Source: JAFIHK01 sp041441455 (GTDB lineage Bacteria > Bacteroidota > Bacteroidia > Bacteroidales > UBA932). From it: 50,531 nucleotides of DNA. Position 1 is the stretch's first letter. Every line of letters begins with the position of its first letter. The notes under the pieces are model-generated. The model made no database searches and had not been told where the DNA came from. It saw only the letters and a list, made by a program, of their open reading frames with translations. This document shows, in pieces, positions 34,925-43,800 of the stretch. The position numbers and the translations under genes were made by a program. Location: positions 1-50,531 of the forward strand of contig JASDTB010000084.1 in assembly GCA_041441455.1 (NCBI GenBank), in the 5' to 3' direction.

Positions 34925-36313
34925 ATGAGCTTAATCAAATCTATTTCTGGTATCAGGGGTACAATTGGAGGTGAGTGTGGTGATTCATTAACCCCGATTG
35001 ATATTGTAAAGTTTAGCGCGGCATATGCCAAAATGCTCAAAGAGAGGATAGGAAAAAAAGAGCGATATAAAGTTGTAGTCGGTAGAGATGCAAGAATGTC
35101 GGGTGAGATGGTGGATTCTTTGGTATGCGGAACATTAATTGCGTGCGGTATAGACGTAGTAAATGCTGGCTTAGCAACAACTCCAACTGTCGAAATGGCA
35201 GTAGTATTCGAAAATGCAGATGGAGGGATAATCCTTACTGCATCTCATAATCCAAAGCAATGGAATGCCCTTAAACTACTGAACGAAAAGGGAGAATTTC
35301 TAAATGCACTCGAAGGAGCAGACATATTAGAGTGTGCAGAAAAAGAGACATTTGACTTTAGTGAAGTTGACAATTTGGGAGTAATTACAAATAAAGACTT
35401 TACTGACAAGCATATAGAGGCAGTACTATCCCATCCATTAGTAGATACTGAAAAGATCTATGCAAAAGGCTACACAGTTGTTGTAGATGCTGTAAACTCA
35501 GTTGGAGGAGTCGTTATGCCCAAATTACTCTCAGCTCTTGGAGTTAACTGCATCTGTGTTAATTGTGAACCAACTGGTAGATTTGCCCACAATCCAGAAC
35601 CACTTCCAGAACATCTTACAGAGCTTTGTTCAAAAGTAGTGGAGAGCGGAGCAGATTTTGGAATATCTGTTGACCCCGATGTAGATAGACTTGCGCTAAT
35701 ATGCGAAGATGGGAATCCATTTGGAGAAGAGTACACACTCGTAAGTGTTGCTGACTATGTTTTAAGCAAGAAAAAGGGGGCGACAGTCTCTAACCTCTCA
35801 TCTTCTAGAGCTTTAAAAGATGTAACAGAGGCTCATGGTTGTTCTCACCATGCAGCAGCAGTTGGAGAGGTTAATGTAGTTGCCGAAATGAAAAGGGTTA
35901 ATGCAGTAATCGGAGGCGAAGGCAATGGTGGAGTTATCGTTCCTGACCTTCATTATGGAAGAGACGCATTAATCGGAACAGCACTATTTCTTAGCCACTT
36001 AGCGAACAAAAACTGCTCAGTAACTGAACTTAAGAAACTTTACCCTAAATATCATATCTCAAAAAATAAGATTGAGCTCTCTGCTGGAATAGATGTAGAT
36101 AAAATTTTACTTCACATAAAGGAGAAATATTCATCTCATAGAGTAACTGATATTGATGGAGTAAAAATAGATTTTGATTCTGAGAAAAAATGGGTTCACC
36201 TAAGAAAGTCTAATACAGAACCAATAATTAGAATCTATGCAGAGGCCTTAGCCGAAGAGGCAGCAGGTGCATTAGCAGAGATGATAATCAGCGATATTAA
36301 ATTGATTTTATAG
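34925..36313 (+). CDS. glmM: Phosphohexomutase (phosphoglucosamine mutase/phosphomannomutase family)
   Basis: This 462-residue enzyme has the four-domain alpha-D-phosphohexomutase fold. TASHNPKQWNALK contains the Ser phosphorylated in catalysis (about residue 105), ISVDPDVDRLALI the Mg2+ Asp triad, GGEGNGGVIVP the sugar-binding loop and RKSNTEPIIRIYAE the phosphate-binding loop. The opening SGIRGTIGGECGDSLTP is like GlmM. Whether glucosamine or another hexose phosphate is the substrate is uncertain. It lies eight bases ahead of a NamZ-like gene, a pairing that fits amino-sugar use. Confidence 0.88.
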   Translation: MSLIKSISGIRGTIGGECGDSLTPIDIVKFSAAYAKMLKERIGKKERYKVVVGRDARMSGEMVDSLVCGTLIACGIDVVNAGLATTPTVEMAVVFENADGGIILTASHNPKQWNALKLLNEKGEFLNALEGADILECAEKETFDFSEVDNLGVITNKDFTDKHIEAVLSHPLVDTEKIYAKGYTVVVDAVNSVGGVVMPKLLSALGVNCICVNCEPTGRFAHNPEPLPEHLTELCSKVVESGADFGISVDPDVDRLALICEDGNPFGEEYTLVSVADYVLSKKKGATVSNLSSSRALKDVTEAHGCSHHAAAVGEVNVVAEMKRVNAVIGGEGNGGVIVPDLHYGRDALIGTALFLSHLANKNCSVTELKKLYPKYHISKNKIELSAGIDVDKILLHIKEKYSSHRVTDIDGVKIDFDSEKKWVHLRKSNTEPIIRIYAEALAEEAAGALAEMIISDIKLIL

Positions 36314-36321
36314 TATTTATT

Positions 36322-37545
36322 ATGTTTTCATTTAGAACAACGCCTTTGAGAGAGCAGCCAGATACTGTTCTTAGAAGCGGCAGACTTGGAGTGCTTTGCA
36401 ATCAAGCTGCATGGCATCCAGAAACCGGTGAATACCTATTTGAAACTCTTGCTAAAAAGGGAACTCTAAAGAGAATCTTCACTCCAGAGCATGGTCTTTT
36501 TGGAGAGCTTCAAGACCAAGTAAAACTAGATGACACCTCGGGATATAAAAGTATTTTTGGGGCATGCGAGATAGTATCTCTTTATGGATCAGCAGAATCA
36601 TCCCTAAAAGCAAATGTAAATAAACTTAAAGATTTAGATGCATTAGTTATCGAACTGCAAGATGTAGGGGCTAGATATTATACCTATACTTCGACTATTA
36701 AGTATCTATTCGAAATATTGAAGTCCGAAAACATTAATCTGCCAGTATTTCTGATAGATAGAGTCAATCCTGCAGGAAGACAAGTTGAAGGAACAATGCT
36801 TAAGAAAGAGTATGAATCCTTTATTGGTATCGAAGGGATCCTGAATCGTCATGGACTAACAATTGGCGAAATTGCAAATCTTATTTATAATGAGATAAAT
36901 GCAAAGTTCCCATTTCACATAATCTCTTACCAGGCAGAAAAGGTTTCAAAGAGCCTGCTCCCTTGGAGCATTCCACCATCTCCAAATTTTCCAGGTCTCT
37001 TTACTGCTCATTTTTATACAGGTCAATGTCTTTGGGAAGGAACAAATGTGAGTGAAGGAAGAGGAACTACCAGACCTTTTGAACTATTTGGAGCACCATT
37101 TTTAGAGACTCTGGCGACATATAACAAAGAGAATAATTACTCTGGATGGAATGATGAAAATCATCCAATTTTCGATCCCTCTGTCTACATTAGGTGGATG
37201 AAATTCATCCCAACATTCCATAAATATAAAGGCGAAGTTTGCTTTGGATTTCATCTTCATCCTGTTCCTGGTGAACAATACCATGCATTGGCACACAATT
37301 TGCGCATGATACGCTTTGTAAAGGATAACTGTTCGCAATTTAAGTTCTTAGACGGCAAATACGAAGCTGGCAACGACAAAACAGCAATTGAATTGATGCT
37401 TGGTGATTCACTCCTACTAGATTATGTTAATGGTGTTAGTGATTGGTCTGAAATAAAAGAGCATATAAAAGTCGAAGAACAAAAATGGATCAGAAAAGCT
37501 AGAAAGTTTATGCTTTACGAAGAACAATTATTTAGATGTAAATAA
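36322..37545 (+). CDS. DUF1343 protein, NamZ-like exo-N-acetylmuramidase
   Basis: This 407-residue protein belongs to DUF1343 (NamZ), whose characterised members cut N-acetylmuramic acid from the non-reducing end of peptidoglycan fragments. Conserved stretches are LCNQAAW, FTPEHGLFGE, LQDVGARYYTYTST and GTNVSEGRGTTRPFEL. Unlike the Bacillus enzyme it has no signal peptide: it starts MFSFRTTPLREQ. A cytosolic role on imported muropeptides, or on an internal glycoside, is therefore more likely. It follows the phosphohexomutase by eight bases. Confidence 0.9.
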   Translation: MFSFRTTPLREQPDTVLRSGRLGVLCNQAAWHPETGEYLFETLAKKGTLKRIFTPEHGLFGELQDQVKLDDTSGYKSIFGACEIVSLYGSAESSLKANVNKLKDLDALVIELQDVGARYYTYTSTIKYLFEILKSENINLPVFLIDRVNPAGRQVEGTMLKKEYESFIGIEGILNRHGLTIGEIANLIYNEINAKFPFHIISYQAEKVSKSLLPWSIPPSPNFPGLFTAHFYTGQCLWEGTNVSEGRGTTRPFELFGAPFLETLATYNKENNYSGWNDENHPIFDPSVYIRWMKFIPTFHKYKGEVCFGFHLHPVPGEQYHALAHNLRMIRFVKDNCSQFKFLDGKYEAGNDKTAIELMLGDSLLLDYVNGVSDWSEIKEHIKVEEQKWIRKARKFMLYEEQLFRCK

Positions 37546-37561
37546 ATTTTTTAAAAACAAT

Positions 37562-38314
37562 ATGGCAAATCCGGTTTTAAGTGAAAAAATCTTTAGGCAG
37601 TCGGCTGTTACAGGCGATGCTGGTGTTATGACAGTCAAAGGTACTGCAATGAAATCTCTTATTCTTATGTTTATGGTTCTTGCTGGAGCAGCTTACACAT
37701 GGAAAGTTGCTTATGAGGCATTGAATCCTGCATCAGTTCAAGGTTGGATGATAGGTGGAGCGATTGGGGGATTGATTATGGCTCTCATAATTAGCTTTAA
37801 ACCAAATCTAGCTCAATATTTAGCTCCTGTCTATGCAGTATTAGAAGGGTTATTTCTTGGAGGTATCTCTGCCTTATTTAGTCAAGCCTTTAGCGAAACT
37901 GCCCCTGGCATTGTTATGAATGCTACCCTGCTTACTATTCTAACTGCATTAGTTATGCTACTGATATACAGAGCAAATATAATTAAGGTTGATGGTAAGT
38001 TTGCTAGAATTATGACAATTGCAATAGGTACAATTGCGCTTTACTACTTTGTAACTATTATTTTAGGCTTTTTTGGAGTCAATCTTACAATGTTGCACGA
38101 CAGCGGTCCTCTAAGCATTGGAATCAGTTTGGTTATTGTAGGTGTTGCAGCCTTCAGCCTTTTAATGGACTTCCATTTTATCGAAGAGGCTTCTCGTGCT
38201 GGTGCTCCAAAATATATGGAGTGGTATGGTGCTTTTGCTCTTATGGTAACTCTAATCTGGTTATATCTTGAAATTCTTAAATTGCTTGCAAAATTCGCTG
38301 GAAACAGAGAATAA
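37562..38314 (+). CDS. Bax inhibitor-1/YccA family membrane protein
   Basis: This 250-residue protein has about seven membrane helices. The final region DFHFIEEASRAGAPKYMEWYGAFALMVTLIWLYLE has the family's acidic and aromatic pattern. Bacterial relatives are pH-sensitive Ca2+ leak channels or FtsH modulators; neither role is shown here. It lies 16 bases after the NamZ-like gene. Confidence 0.9.
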   Translation: MANPVLSEKIFRQSAVTGDAGVMTVKGTAMKSLILMFMVLAGAAYTWKVAYEALNPASVQGWMIGGAIGGLIMALIISFKPNLAQYLAPVYAVLEGLFLGGISALFSQAFSETAPGIVMNATLLTILTALVMLLIYRANIIKVDGKFARIMTIAIGTIALYYFVTIILGFFGVNLTMLHDSGPLSIGISLVIVGVAAFSLLMDFHFIEEASRAGAPKYMEWYGAFALMVTLIWLYLEILKLLAKFAGNRE

Positions 38315-38326
38315 TCATACATTTAT

Positions 38327-38357
38327 TTTGATGTGATTATTTCTTTTCATACTTTTG
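38327..38357 (+). promoter_or_regulatory. Promoter for rpmE2
   Basis: TTTG at 38327-38330 and TACTTTTG at 38350-38357 are 19 bases apart, an ideal Bacteroidota promoter, 31 bases ahead of the L31 start. Confidence 0.8.
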
Positions 38358-38388
38358 CAGCCTTGTAATATTTTAAAATTCTAAGAAA

Positions 38389-38640
38389 ATGAAAAAAGGA
38401 ATACATCCCGAAACCTACCGTCTTGTAGCTTTCAAGGATATGTCGAATGAGCACGTGTTTATCACTCGTTCATGCGCAAACACTAAGGAGACAATCATCC
38501 ACGAAGGTGTTGAGTATCCTGTGATTAAGGTCGAAATTTCTAACACATCTCACCCATTCTATACAGGTAAGATGAAACTTGTTGACACTGCCGGCCGCGT
38601 TGACAAATTCCTTAACAGATACAAAAACGTTAAGAAATAG
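38389..38640 (+). CDS. rpmE2: Ribosomal protein L31, type B
   Basis: At 83 residues this is a type B L31: MKKGIHPETYRLVAFKDMS, then KVEISNTSHPFYTGKMKLVD and KFLNRYKN. It has one Cys but no zinc ribbon, which marks it as the Zn-independent form. It has its own promoter and terminator. Confidence 0.97.
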   Translation: MKKGIHPETYRLVAFKDMSNEHVFITRSCANTKETIIHEGVEYPVIKVEISNTSHPFYTGKMKLVDTAGRVDKFLNRYKNVKK

Positions 38641-38661
38641 TTTCTTTTATTACACACTTAT

Positions 38662-38693
38662 AAAAAAAGATTGCCAGCAAGCAATCTTTTTTT
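38662..38693. terminator. Bidirectional terminator between rpmE2 and the acyltransferase gene
   Basis: AAAAAAAGATTGC pairs with GCAATCTTTTTTT around a CAGCAA loop. A run on one side and T run on the other allow it to act on both convergent genes. Confidence 0.88.
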
Positions 38694-38741
38694 ATTTTAT
38701 CTCTCTTTATCTCAATTAATTACCAGACAATTTTCCACAAT

Positions 38742-39554
38742 TTACACGTTAATTAGTGCTGAGCCTTTTTTAATTTCGTCAACAAACATAGACATTAATC
38801 TGAACGCAGGTGCACCGTCGATCAAGTCGTGATCAATTAAAAATGTTACATTCATAATCTCTCTTATCTCAATCTTATCTTTAATCACAACCGGTTTTCT
38901 CACAACAGAACCCAACCCTACTGAGAATGGATGAATAGATTTGTGCAGAAACCACCCATTTGTGCTTCCATACATACCAACTGAAGATACAGATATATTC
39001 CCCATCGTTTTATAACTAAAACGAAAATTTGAGAGCATTACTTTCCAAATTATTAGTCTTATAAATCTTGGAAGCTTTGGATACAGCTTATCTTGTAACT
39101 TAGCCTTTTTACCTATAACATTTTCACCTTCCGCTATATCAGTGTCCTTAGCATTAGCAATCTCTTTACTTATAGTTAACACATCCTTATTCAAGACATC
39201 CTCAATTACTAAAGGAAAAGGCACCCTCTCCCCCGCTAATCTCTTCTCTACGAGAAAAGTGAACTTAGGCTTTTCAAATACAGCAATTCTCTTTTTAGAA
39301 GTCTTGTAACCTGCAATTTGAGGATAGTATAACACAACACTAGAGATGGTCTTTAGAATGCAAGCTACTAATGAAATGTGTTCTCTATTTCTTCTTCTCT
39401 CCTTAATTTCAGATCTTAGCTTTGTAACATCTATCTCTAGAAATGCAGCAACATGATGTTTAGTCATTGCTATATCGAACATGTCGAAAGTTGCAATTCT
39501 TGACGATGGTATTGCTATTTTTTGAAACTTATCCTTCATATCTATATCTTGCAT
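38742..39554 (-). CDS. Stand-alone 2-oxoacid dehydrogenase acyltransferase domain protein
   Basis: At 270 residues this is only the E2 catalytic (chloramphenicol-acetyltransferase-like) domain, without lipoyl or peripheral-subunit-binding domains. The catalytic motif near the end is DHDLIDGAPAF (His and Asp-Gly). Such stand-alone proteins occur widely in Bacteroidota and are not part of a dehydrogenase complex; the acyl acceptor is unknown. CAAAGATA (39562-39569) gives a TATCTTTG -7 box only seven bases before the first ATG, so the second Met (39539) is the likelier start. The -33 box is lost in the N gap. Confidence 0.82.
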   Translation of the reverse strand: MQDIDMKDKFQKIAIPSSRIATFDMFDIAMTKHHVAAFLEIDVTKLRSEIKERRRNREHISLVACILKTISSVVLYYPQIAGYKTSKKRIAVFEKPKFTFLVEKRLAGERVPFPLVIEDVLNKDVLTISKEIANAKDTDIAEGENVIGKKAKLQDKLYPKLPRFIRLIIWKVMLSNFRFSYKTMGNISVSSVGMYGSTNGWFLHKSIHPFSVGLGSVVRKPVVIKDKIEIREIMNVTFLIDHDLIDGAPAFRLMSMFVDEIKKGSALINV

Positions 39555-39575
39555 ATATTTTCAAAGATATTAAAA

Positions 39576-39675
39576 NNNNNNNNNNNNNNNNNNNNNNNNN
39601 NNNNNNNNNNNNNNNNNNNNNNNNNNNNNNNNNNNNNNNNNNNNNNNNNNNNNNNNNNNNNNNNNNNNNNNNNNN
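39576..39675. other. Assembly gap of 100 N
   Basis: Exactly 100 N lie here, the standard filler of unknown-size scaffold gaps. The true distance and the order of the two sides are not assured. The gap hides the promoter of the acyltransferase gene and the 5' end of the GNAT gene. Confidence 0.98.
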
Positions 39676-40065
39676 ATTTGCAACTTCTATAATAATCCTA
39701 TGAATCGAGGGTATGTACTAGTAGATCCTAATAACAAGATATTGGGATATTCAGTGATCAGACATGGATGGATTGAACATGAGAAAGAGAGAATTTGCTC
39801 TTATAACTTTTATACAGAAGACCGGCAGATCGCTTTTTACGCTCCGTCGGTCTCCGACAATCTCAGAGGGAATGGATTGTCAGGATACATTTTACAGCAT
39901 ATTTTGGGGGAGTTAAGAGACATGGGAGTAGAAAGAGTTTTTTTGTGGGGCGGTGTTAAATCCCAAAACACTCCTGCTGTAAGATTTTATTTAAAAAATG
40001 GTTTCTACAAAATTGGCGAATTTGAATTTGATGGATTAAATTATGATATGGTAAAGTATATCTAA
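39676..40065 (+). CDS. GNAT acetyltransferase, 5' end missing in gap
   Basis: The frame is open from the gap edge: ICNFYNNP precedes the first Met at 39700, and the sequence MNRGYVLVDPNNKILGYSVI is mid-domain. The fold continues with the acetyl-CoA loop SVSDNLRGNGLSGYILQHIL (a variant of R/Q-x-x-G-x-G/A) and LYLKNGFYKIG-like text (FYLKNGFYKIG) near the end. It should transfer acetyl groups to an unknown amine. The N-terminal strands are lost in the gap. It ends one base before the convergent M56 gene. Confidence 0.85.
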   Translation: MCNFYNNPMNRGYVLVDPNNKILGYSVIRHGWIEHEKERICSYNFYTEDRQIAFYAPSVSDNLRGNGLSGYILQHILGELRDMGVERVFLWGGVKSQNTPAVRFYLKNGFYKIGEFEFDGLNYDMVKYI

Positions 40066-41355
40066 CTATTTAAGTTTATACACGACAGGAAAAGTAAATC
40101 TAACTTTAACCTTTTTACCCTTAGCCTCTCCTGGCTCCCATTTTGGAGAAGAGTTTACAACTCTTAGTGCCTCTTTATCCAATTCTGGCGAGACTCCTCT
40201 TAAAACTTTAGCATCAACTACGTTTCCTTGCTCATTTACTGTGAATGAAACAATCACTCGCCCTTGTTTGTTAGCCTTTAAAGCAGCTTGAGGATATTTC
40301 ATATTTTGGACGATCCAAGTTGTAAACTTATACTCATCACCTCCCATAAAGGATGGCTTCTTTTCAACCTGATCAAAACTATACTCCTTTTCCTCTTTCG
40401 AATTAATTTCACTTTTAGCTTTTTTATCAACTACACTTTTTGAGCTCTCTTTAGTTTTGTCTTGCTCACTTGATTTAGCCAGAATAATATTTCCTGAGCA
40501 GAATATAAATGTAATTAAAACAGTAGTTAACATTACTACTGAAGAGAGGAATCTATTCTCTTTTTGTGTTGTCTTTTCCATGTTTTTTAAACGTTTGATT
40601 GTTAATAATTTACTGAAATGATTTGCGCCAATAGGAAGAAAACCTAGTTGTTCTTTAATTAATAGTTTCTTGTAGAATATAGGGTTAACACCATCATTCA
40701 TAACTCTTTGGTCAACCTCAAATTCATGTACGCTTAAAAGCTCTCTACGCAACAAATAGAAAAAAGGATTGAACCAAAGAAACAACTGAAGGAGTTTGGT
40801 TATTAGTAAATCTAAAGAGTGAAGAAGGTCTATATGCTCTCTCTCATGTTTTAAGATAGTCTCTTGCTCAATTTGAGAGTAACCCTTTCTTATTACTATG
40901 AAACCTAGGAAAGAAAAAGGGCTAATATTTACATCTGTCAATCTAATATTATCCTCCTCTTTGGAAAGAGGTGTAGATCTATAAATGATATATGCCAATA
41001 CGCCAAATTGAGCTAAGACTATGATCGCAAGAACGAAAACAGACAAAGCATATAAATACTTTGCTTTTTCGCCTGAAAGATAGCTTAATAGAAGAGTAAT
41101 ATAAGATTCATTTTGAGGAATTGTTAAATTTGAACTATTCGCTCCAATAACAACTTCAGGTAATTGAATATATGAGATACTCAACTCTACAAGGTCTAGG
41201 CTCAATAATGGCACAGCAAAGGAGAAGATAATAGCAAAGAGTATAAATAGTCTTTGAAATGAGTATGACGAATATTTTGTAATTAATAGTTTAAAGACTG
41301 TATAAAAGATTCCAGAAACTACCAATACTTTAAAAAAATAGACTATTGTTTCCAT
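40066..41355 (-). CDS. BlaR1-type M56 peptidase with C-terminal TonB domain
   Basis: This 429-residue protein has helices at about 5-20, 36-52, 100-122 and 255-275. The M56 zinc motif is HEREH (H170, E171, H174), on the cytosolic face. The C-terminal domain (about 335-429, KYPQAALKANKQGRVIVSFT and ELDKEALRVVNSSPKWEPG) is a TonB C-terminal domain instead of the penicillin-binding sensor of BlaR1. It probably senses a periplasmic signal and destroys the BlaI-like repressor encoded six bases upstream. Confidence 0.9.
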   Translation of the reverse strand: METIVYFFKVLVVSGIFYTVFKLLITKYSSYSFQRLFILFAIIFSFAVPLLSLDLVELSISYIQLPEVVIGANSSNLTIPQNESYITLLLSYLSGEKAKYLYALSVFVLAIIVLAQFGVLAYIIYRSTPLSKEEDNIRLTDVNISPFSFLGFIVIRKGYSQIEQETILKHEREHIDLLHSLDLLITKLLQLFLWFNPFFYLLRRELLSVHEFEVDQRVMNDGVNPIFYKKLLIKEQLGFLPIGANHFSKLLTIKRLKNMEKTTQKENRFLSSVVMLTTVLITFIFCSGNIILAKSSEQDKTKESSKSVVDKKAKSEINSKEEKEYSFDQVEKKPSFMGGDEYKFTTWIVQNMKYPQAALKANKQGRVIVSFTVNEQGNVVDAKVLRGVSPELDKEALRVVNSSPKWEPGEAKGKKVKVRFTFPVVYKLK

Positions 41356-41361
41356 AATTTT

Positions 41362-41751
41362 CTAGTTTTTATCTAAATCATTCAAGATTCTTTTCAGCTC
41401 TTCAAGTTCGTCCTTCGATACACTCTCTTTTTTAGTAAAGAACGACACCATATTAGAAACCGAGTTTGAAAAAAAAGTATTTAATACATTATTCATATAT
41501 CCATTTAAATACTCCTCCTGTACAACTATAGGATAATATTCATGAGTTTTACCATAACTCTTATGAGATACAAATCCCTTTTTTTCTAAAATTCTAACGA
41601 TTGTAGAGACTGTATTATACGCAGGTTTTGGATCAGGATAGTCAGTTACCAGATCATTAACAAACGCTTTTTCACGTCTCCACAGATACTGCATTAGCTG
41701 TAATTCAGCCTTAGTGAGCTCTCCTTTAATATTTACTTTATCTTTTTTCAT
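41362..41751 (-). CDS. BlaI/MecI family repressor
   Basis: This 129-residue winged-helix repressor has LTKAELQLMQYLWRREKAFV at the N terminus, NTVSTIVRILEKKGFVSHKSYGKTHEYYP as recognition helix and wing, and a C-terminal dimerisation helix. It should repress itself and the M56 gene, and be inactivated when the M56 protease cuts it. It is first in the two-gene operon. Confidence 0.93.
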   Translation of the reverse strand: MKKDKVNIKGELTKAELQLMQYLWRREKAFVNDLVTDYPDPKPAYNTVSTIVRILEKKGFVSHKSYGKTHEYYPIVVQEEYLNGYMNNVLNTFFSNSVSNMVSFFTKKESVSKDELEELKRILNDLDKN

Positions 41752-41835
41752 TATAACTATATTGATAGTTTCTTAACTAAACTCTTAGTTGATATATGCA
41801 AAAATTATGCCCAAAAAGGGCACAATTTGTATTTT

Positions 41836-42240
41836 TTAGTTAACAGCCTTCTTTGTTCCAGTGAACTTAATATCTGTTCCTGTCATTGCAAAATTAATCT
41901 GTACAGTAGTTCCATCCGAAAATCCTGTCATCGAAGAGCTTGTTCCAGGAACGACTTCTCCATTGTATGTTAGACGATATCCATCAATAACATCGATTAC
42001 ATTTACAGCTGGAATTACTAGATTACTAAGACCTTCAATTACATTGACATTATATATTTCAACGACAGCAGAAGTAGCACTATAAGTTAAAACTGTAACT
42101 TTAAATTCTCCTGTTTTATCAACTCCATTAAGCTTTAGAGTTCCGAAATAACTGCCGTCAACAACATCAATAAATTTCTCTTTGGTACAAGAAGTAAAGG
42201 TTGCAAAAAACAACACACATAAGATTATAAATTTTTTCAT
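41836..42240 (-). CDS. Small lipoprotein, calycin-like beta barrel
   Basis: This 134-residue protein has a lipobox (FATFTSC) after MKKFIILCVLFFATFTSC. The rest alternates short beta-strands (YFGTLKLNG, EFKVTVLTYS, GYRLTYNGEV and VQINFAMTGTDIKFTGTKK), as in the calycin-like lipoproteins of Bacteroidota. The ligand is unknown. It is not coupled to the BlaI gene, which lies 84 bases downstream on the same strand. Confidence 0.65.
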   Translation of the reverse strand: MKKFIILCVLFFATFTSCTKEKFIDVVDGSYFGTLKLNGVDKTGEFKVTVLTYSATSAVVEIYNVNVIEGLSNLVIPAVNVIDVIDGYRLTYNGEVVPGTSSSMTGFSDGTTVQINFAMTGTDIKFTGTKKAVN

Positions 42241-42463
42241 TTAATATTTTTTAATTGTAGACATATCCACATTAGTAAATTACATACAACAAATATAATT
42301 TATTTTACTTAATTACAGAGTGTATACCAGTTATATCCATCATAAAATTTATATTTAGCCAAAAAATTAGTTATTTTTCATATAAATCTTAAGTTTGTAG
42401 AATAGTTCAGTACAAATTTAAGACGTATAACTGATTTTCAAACGTTAAGGCAATTTAAATAAA

Positions 42464-43186
42464 ATGAATCGAGTCAAGGTAATTGCTACAATTCAAAAAC
42501 TAGCAACAGAATTCAATAATGCATCATATTTTAATAATGACCCAATCAAGTTTCCAAAACACTTCAATGAATTGATGCAAAAAGGAGAAGCTACGCTTAA
42601 AGATATTGAGATATCAGGCATTCTTTCTGCGCATTTAGCTTGGGGAAGGAGAGATATGATCGTGAGAGATTGCACCAGAATGTTCGATGAGATGAATTGG
42701 AAACCATATGACTATATCAAAAGCGGCATTTATAAAAGCGACGACAAAAGTCTGCACAGGACTATAAAATGGAGTGAATTTGCAATAATCTGCAATAATC
42801 TTAGAGAATTTTATGAAACACAGCTCTCTCTAGAAGAGTTAACACCTTCACAGATGAGAATTAAAATTTTTGGAAGAGATGAGAATCCATCTGCCGCAAA
42901 TAAAAAAATACATATGTTTCGTAGGTGGATGGTTAGAAATGATGGAATAGTAGATCTTGGTTTATGGACAAATACTTTGCCTTCCGAACTGATCATACCA
43001 TTAGATGTACATGTTCATAGAACAGCTTTGGAGTTGGGAATTACTAAAAGAAAAAGCGCGGACTATAAGACTGCTTTAGAGATTACAGAGTTTTTGAAAG
43101 AGGCGTTTCCAAACGACCCTTGTAAAGGAGATTTTGCACTGTTTGCAGTAGCAGCTCTAAAGAACGAAAAAAAAGTCTTAAATTAG
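42464..43186 (+). CDS. TIGR02757 (DUF2400) family protein
   Basis: This 240-residue protein belongs to the TIGR02757 family, which is predicted to have an endonuclease III-like helical fold. Markers are GILSAHLAWGRRDMI, RRWMVRNDGIVDLGLW, PLDVHVHRTALELG and the final NDPCKGDFALFAVA. The Asp before the HVHR stretch is in the place of the glycosylase catalytic Asp, but no enzymatic activity is known to me. The 223 bases upstream show no strong promoter or other element. The zeta kinase follows by 20 bases. Confidence 0.85.
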   Translation: MNRVKVIATIQKLATEFNNASYFNNDPIKFPKHFNELMQKGEATLKDIEISGILSAHLAWGRRDMIVRDCTRMFDEMNWKPYDYIKSGIYKSDDKSLHRTIKWSEFAIICNNLREFYETQLSLEELTPSQMRIKIFGRDENPSAANKKIHMFRRWMVRNDGIVDLGLWTNTLPSELIIPLDVHVHRTALELGITKRKSADYKTALEITEFLKEAFPNDPCKGDFALFAVAALKNEKKVLN

Positions 43187-43206
43187 CGTAGATATAATTT
43201 AGATTA

Positions 43207-43800
43207 ATGCCCAATCTTTTCATCATATCGGGATGCAACGGAGCTGGAAAGACAACAGCTTCATTCACGATGTTACCAGAGATGCTCTCTTGTAAAGAGT
43301 TTGTGAATGCAGACGAAATTGCAAGAGGATTATCGCCATTTAAACCCGAAAGTGCAGCAATTCATGCCGGTAAAATAATGATAGACAGAATATATTCGCA
43401 TATTTCCAACGGCACGGATTTTGCTATTGAGACAACGTTAGCAACAAGAACGCATGCTAAAGTAATCAAATTTGCCCAGTCTAAAGGTTACAAAGTAACA
43501 TTAATGTTCTTTTGGCTAAGTCTTCCAAACCTTGCTGTAGAGAGAGTTAAGATGCGTGTAGCATCGGGAGGACACAATATTGAAGAAAAAACTATACGAA
43601 GGAGATACGATATTGGAATAAAAAACTTATTTTCGTTGTACATTCCTTTATGTGAATACTGGATTATAATAAACAACTCGTCAATCGAAAAGGAGATGAT
43701 TGCCGAAGGTGGAAAAAATATAGAAACAACAATTTTTAATACTACAATTTACAACAAACTACTGAATTATGAGCGAACTAGAGACCAGACAACTACGTGA
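43207..43800 (+). CDS. Zeta-toxin-like P-loop kinase
   Basis: This 197-residue kinase has Walker A GCNGAGKTT (residues 9-17), FVNADEIARGL, the substrate-binding ETTLATRTH and RVASGGHNIEEKTIRRRYDIG with the Arg residues that contact ATP phosphates. Zeta toxins phosphorylate UDP-N-acetylglucosamine; chromosomal relatives of this size often act on other substrates. Its 3' end overlaps a 51-residue ORF that looks like its partner. Whether it is a toxin is not known. Confidence 0.88.
   Translation: MPNLFIISGCNGAGKTTASFTMLPEMLSCKEFVNADEIARGLSPFKPESAAIHAGKIMIDRIYSHISNGTDFAIETTLATRTHAKVIKFAQSKGYKVTLMFFWLSLPNLAVERVKMRVASGGHNIEEKTIRRRYDIGIKNLFSLYIPLCEYWIIINNSSIEKEMIAEGGKNIETTIFNTTIYNKLLNYERTRDQTTT

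Noticed and set aside
39467..39703. ORF reading through the N gap
   Set aside because: It is mostly undetermined bases and joins unrelated flanks.
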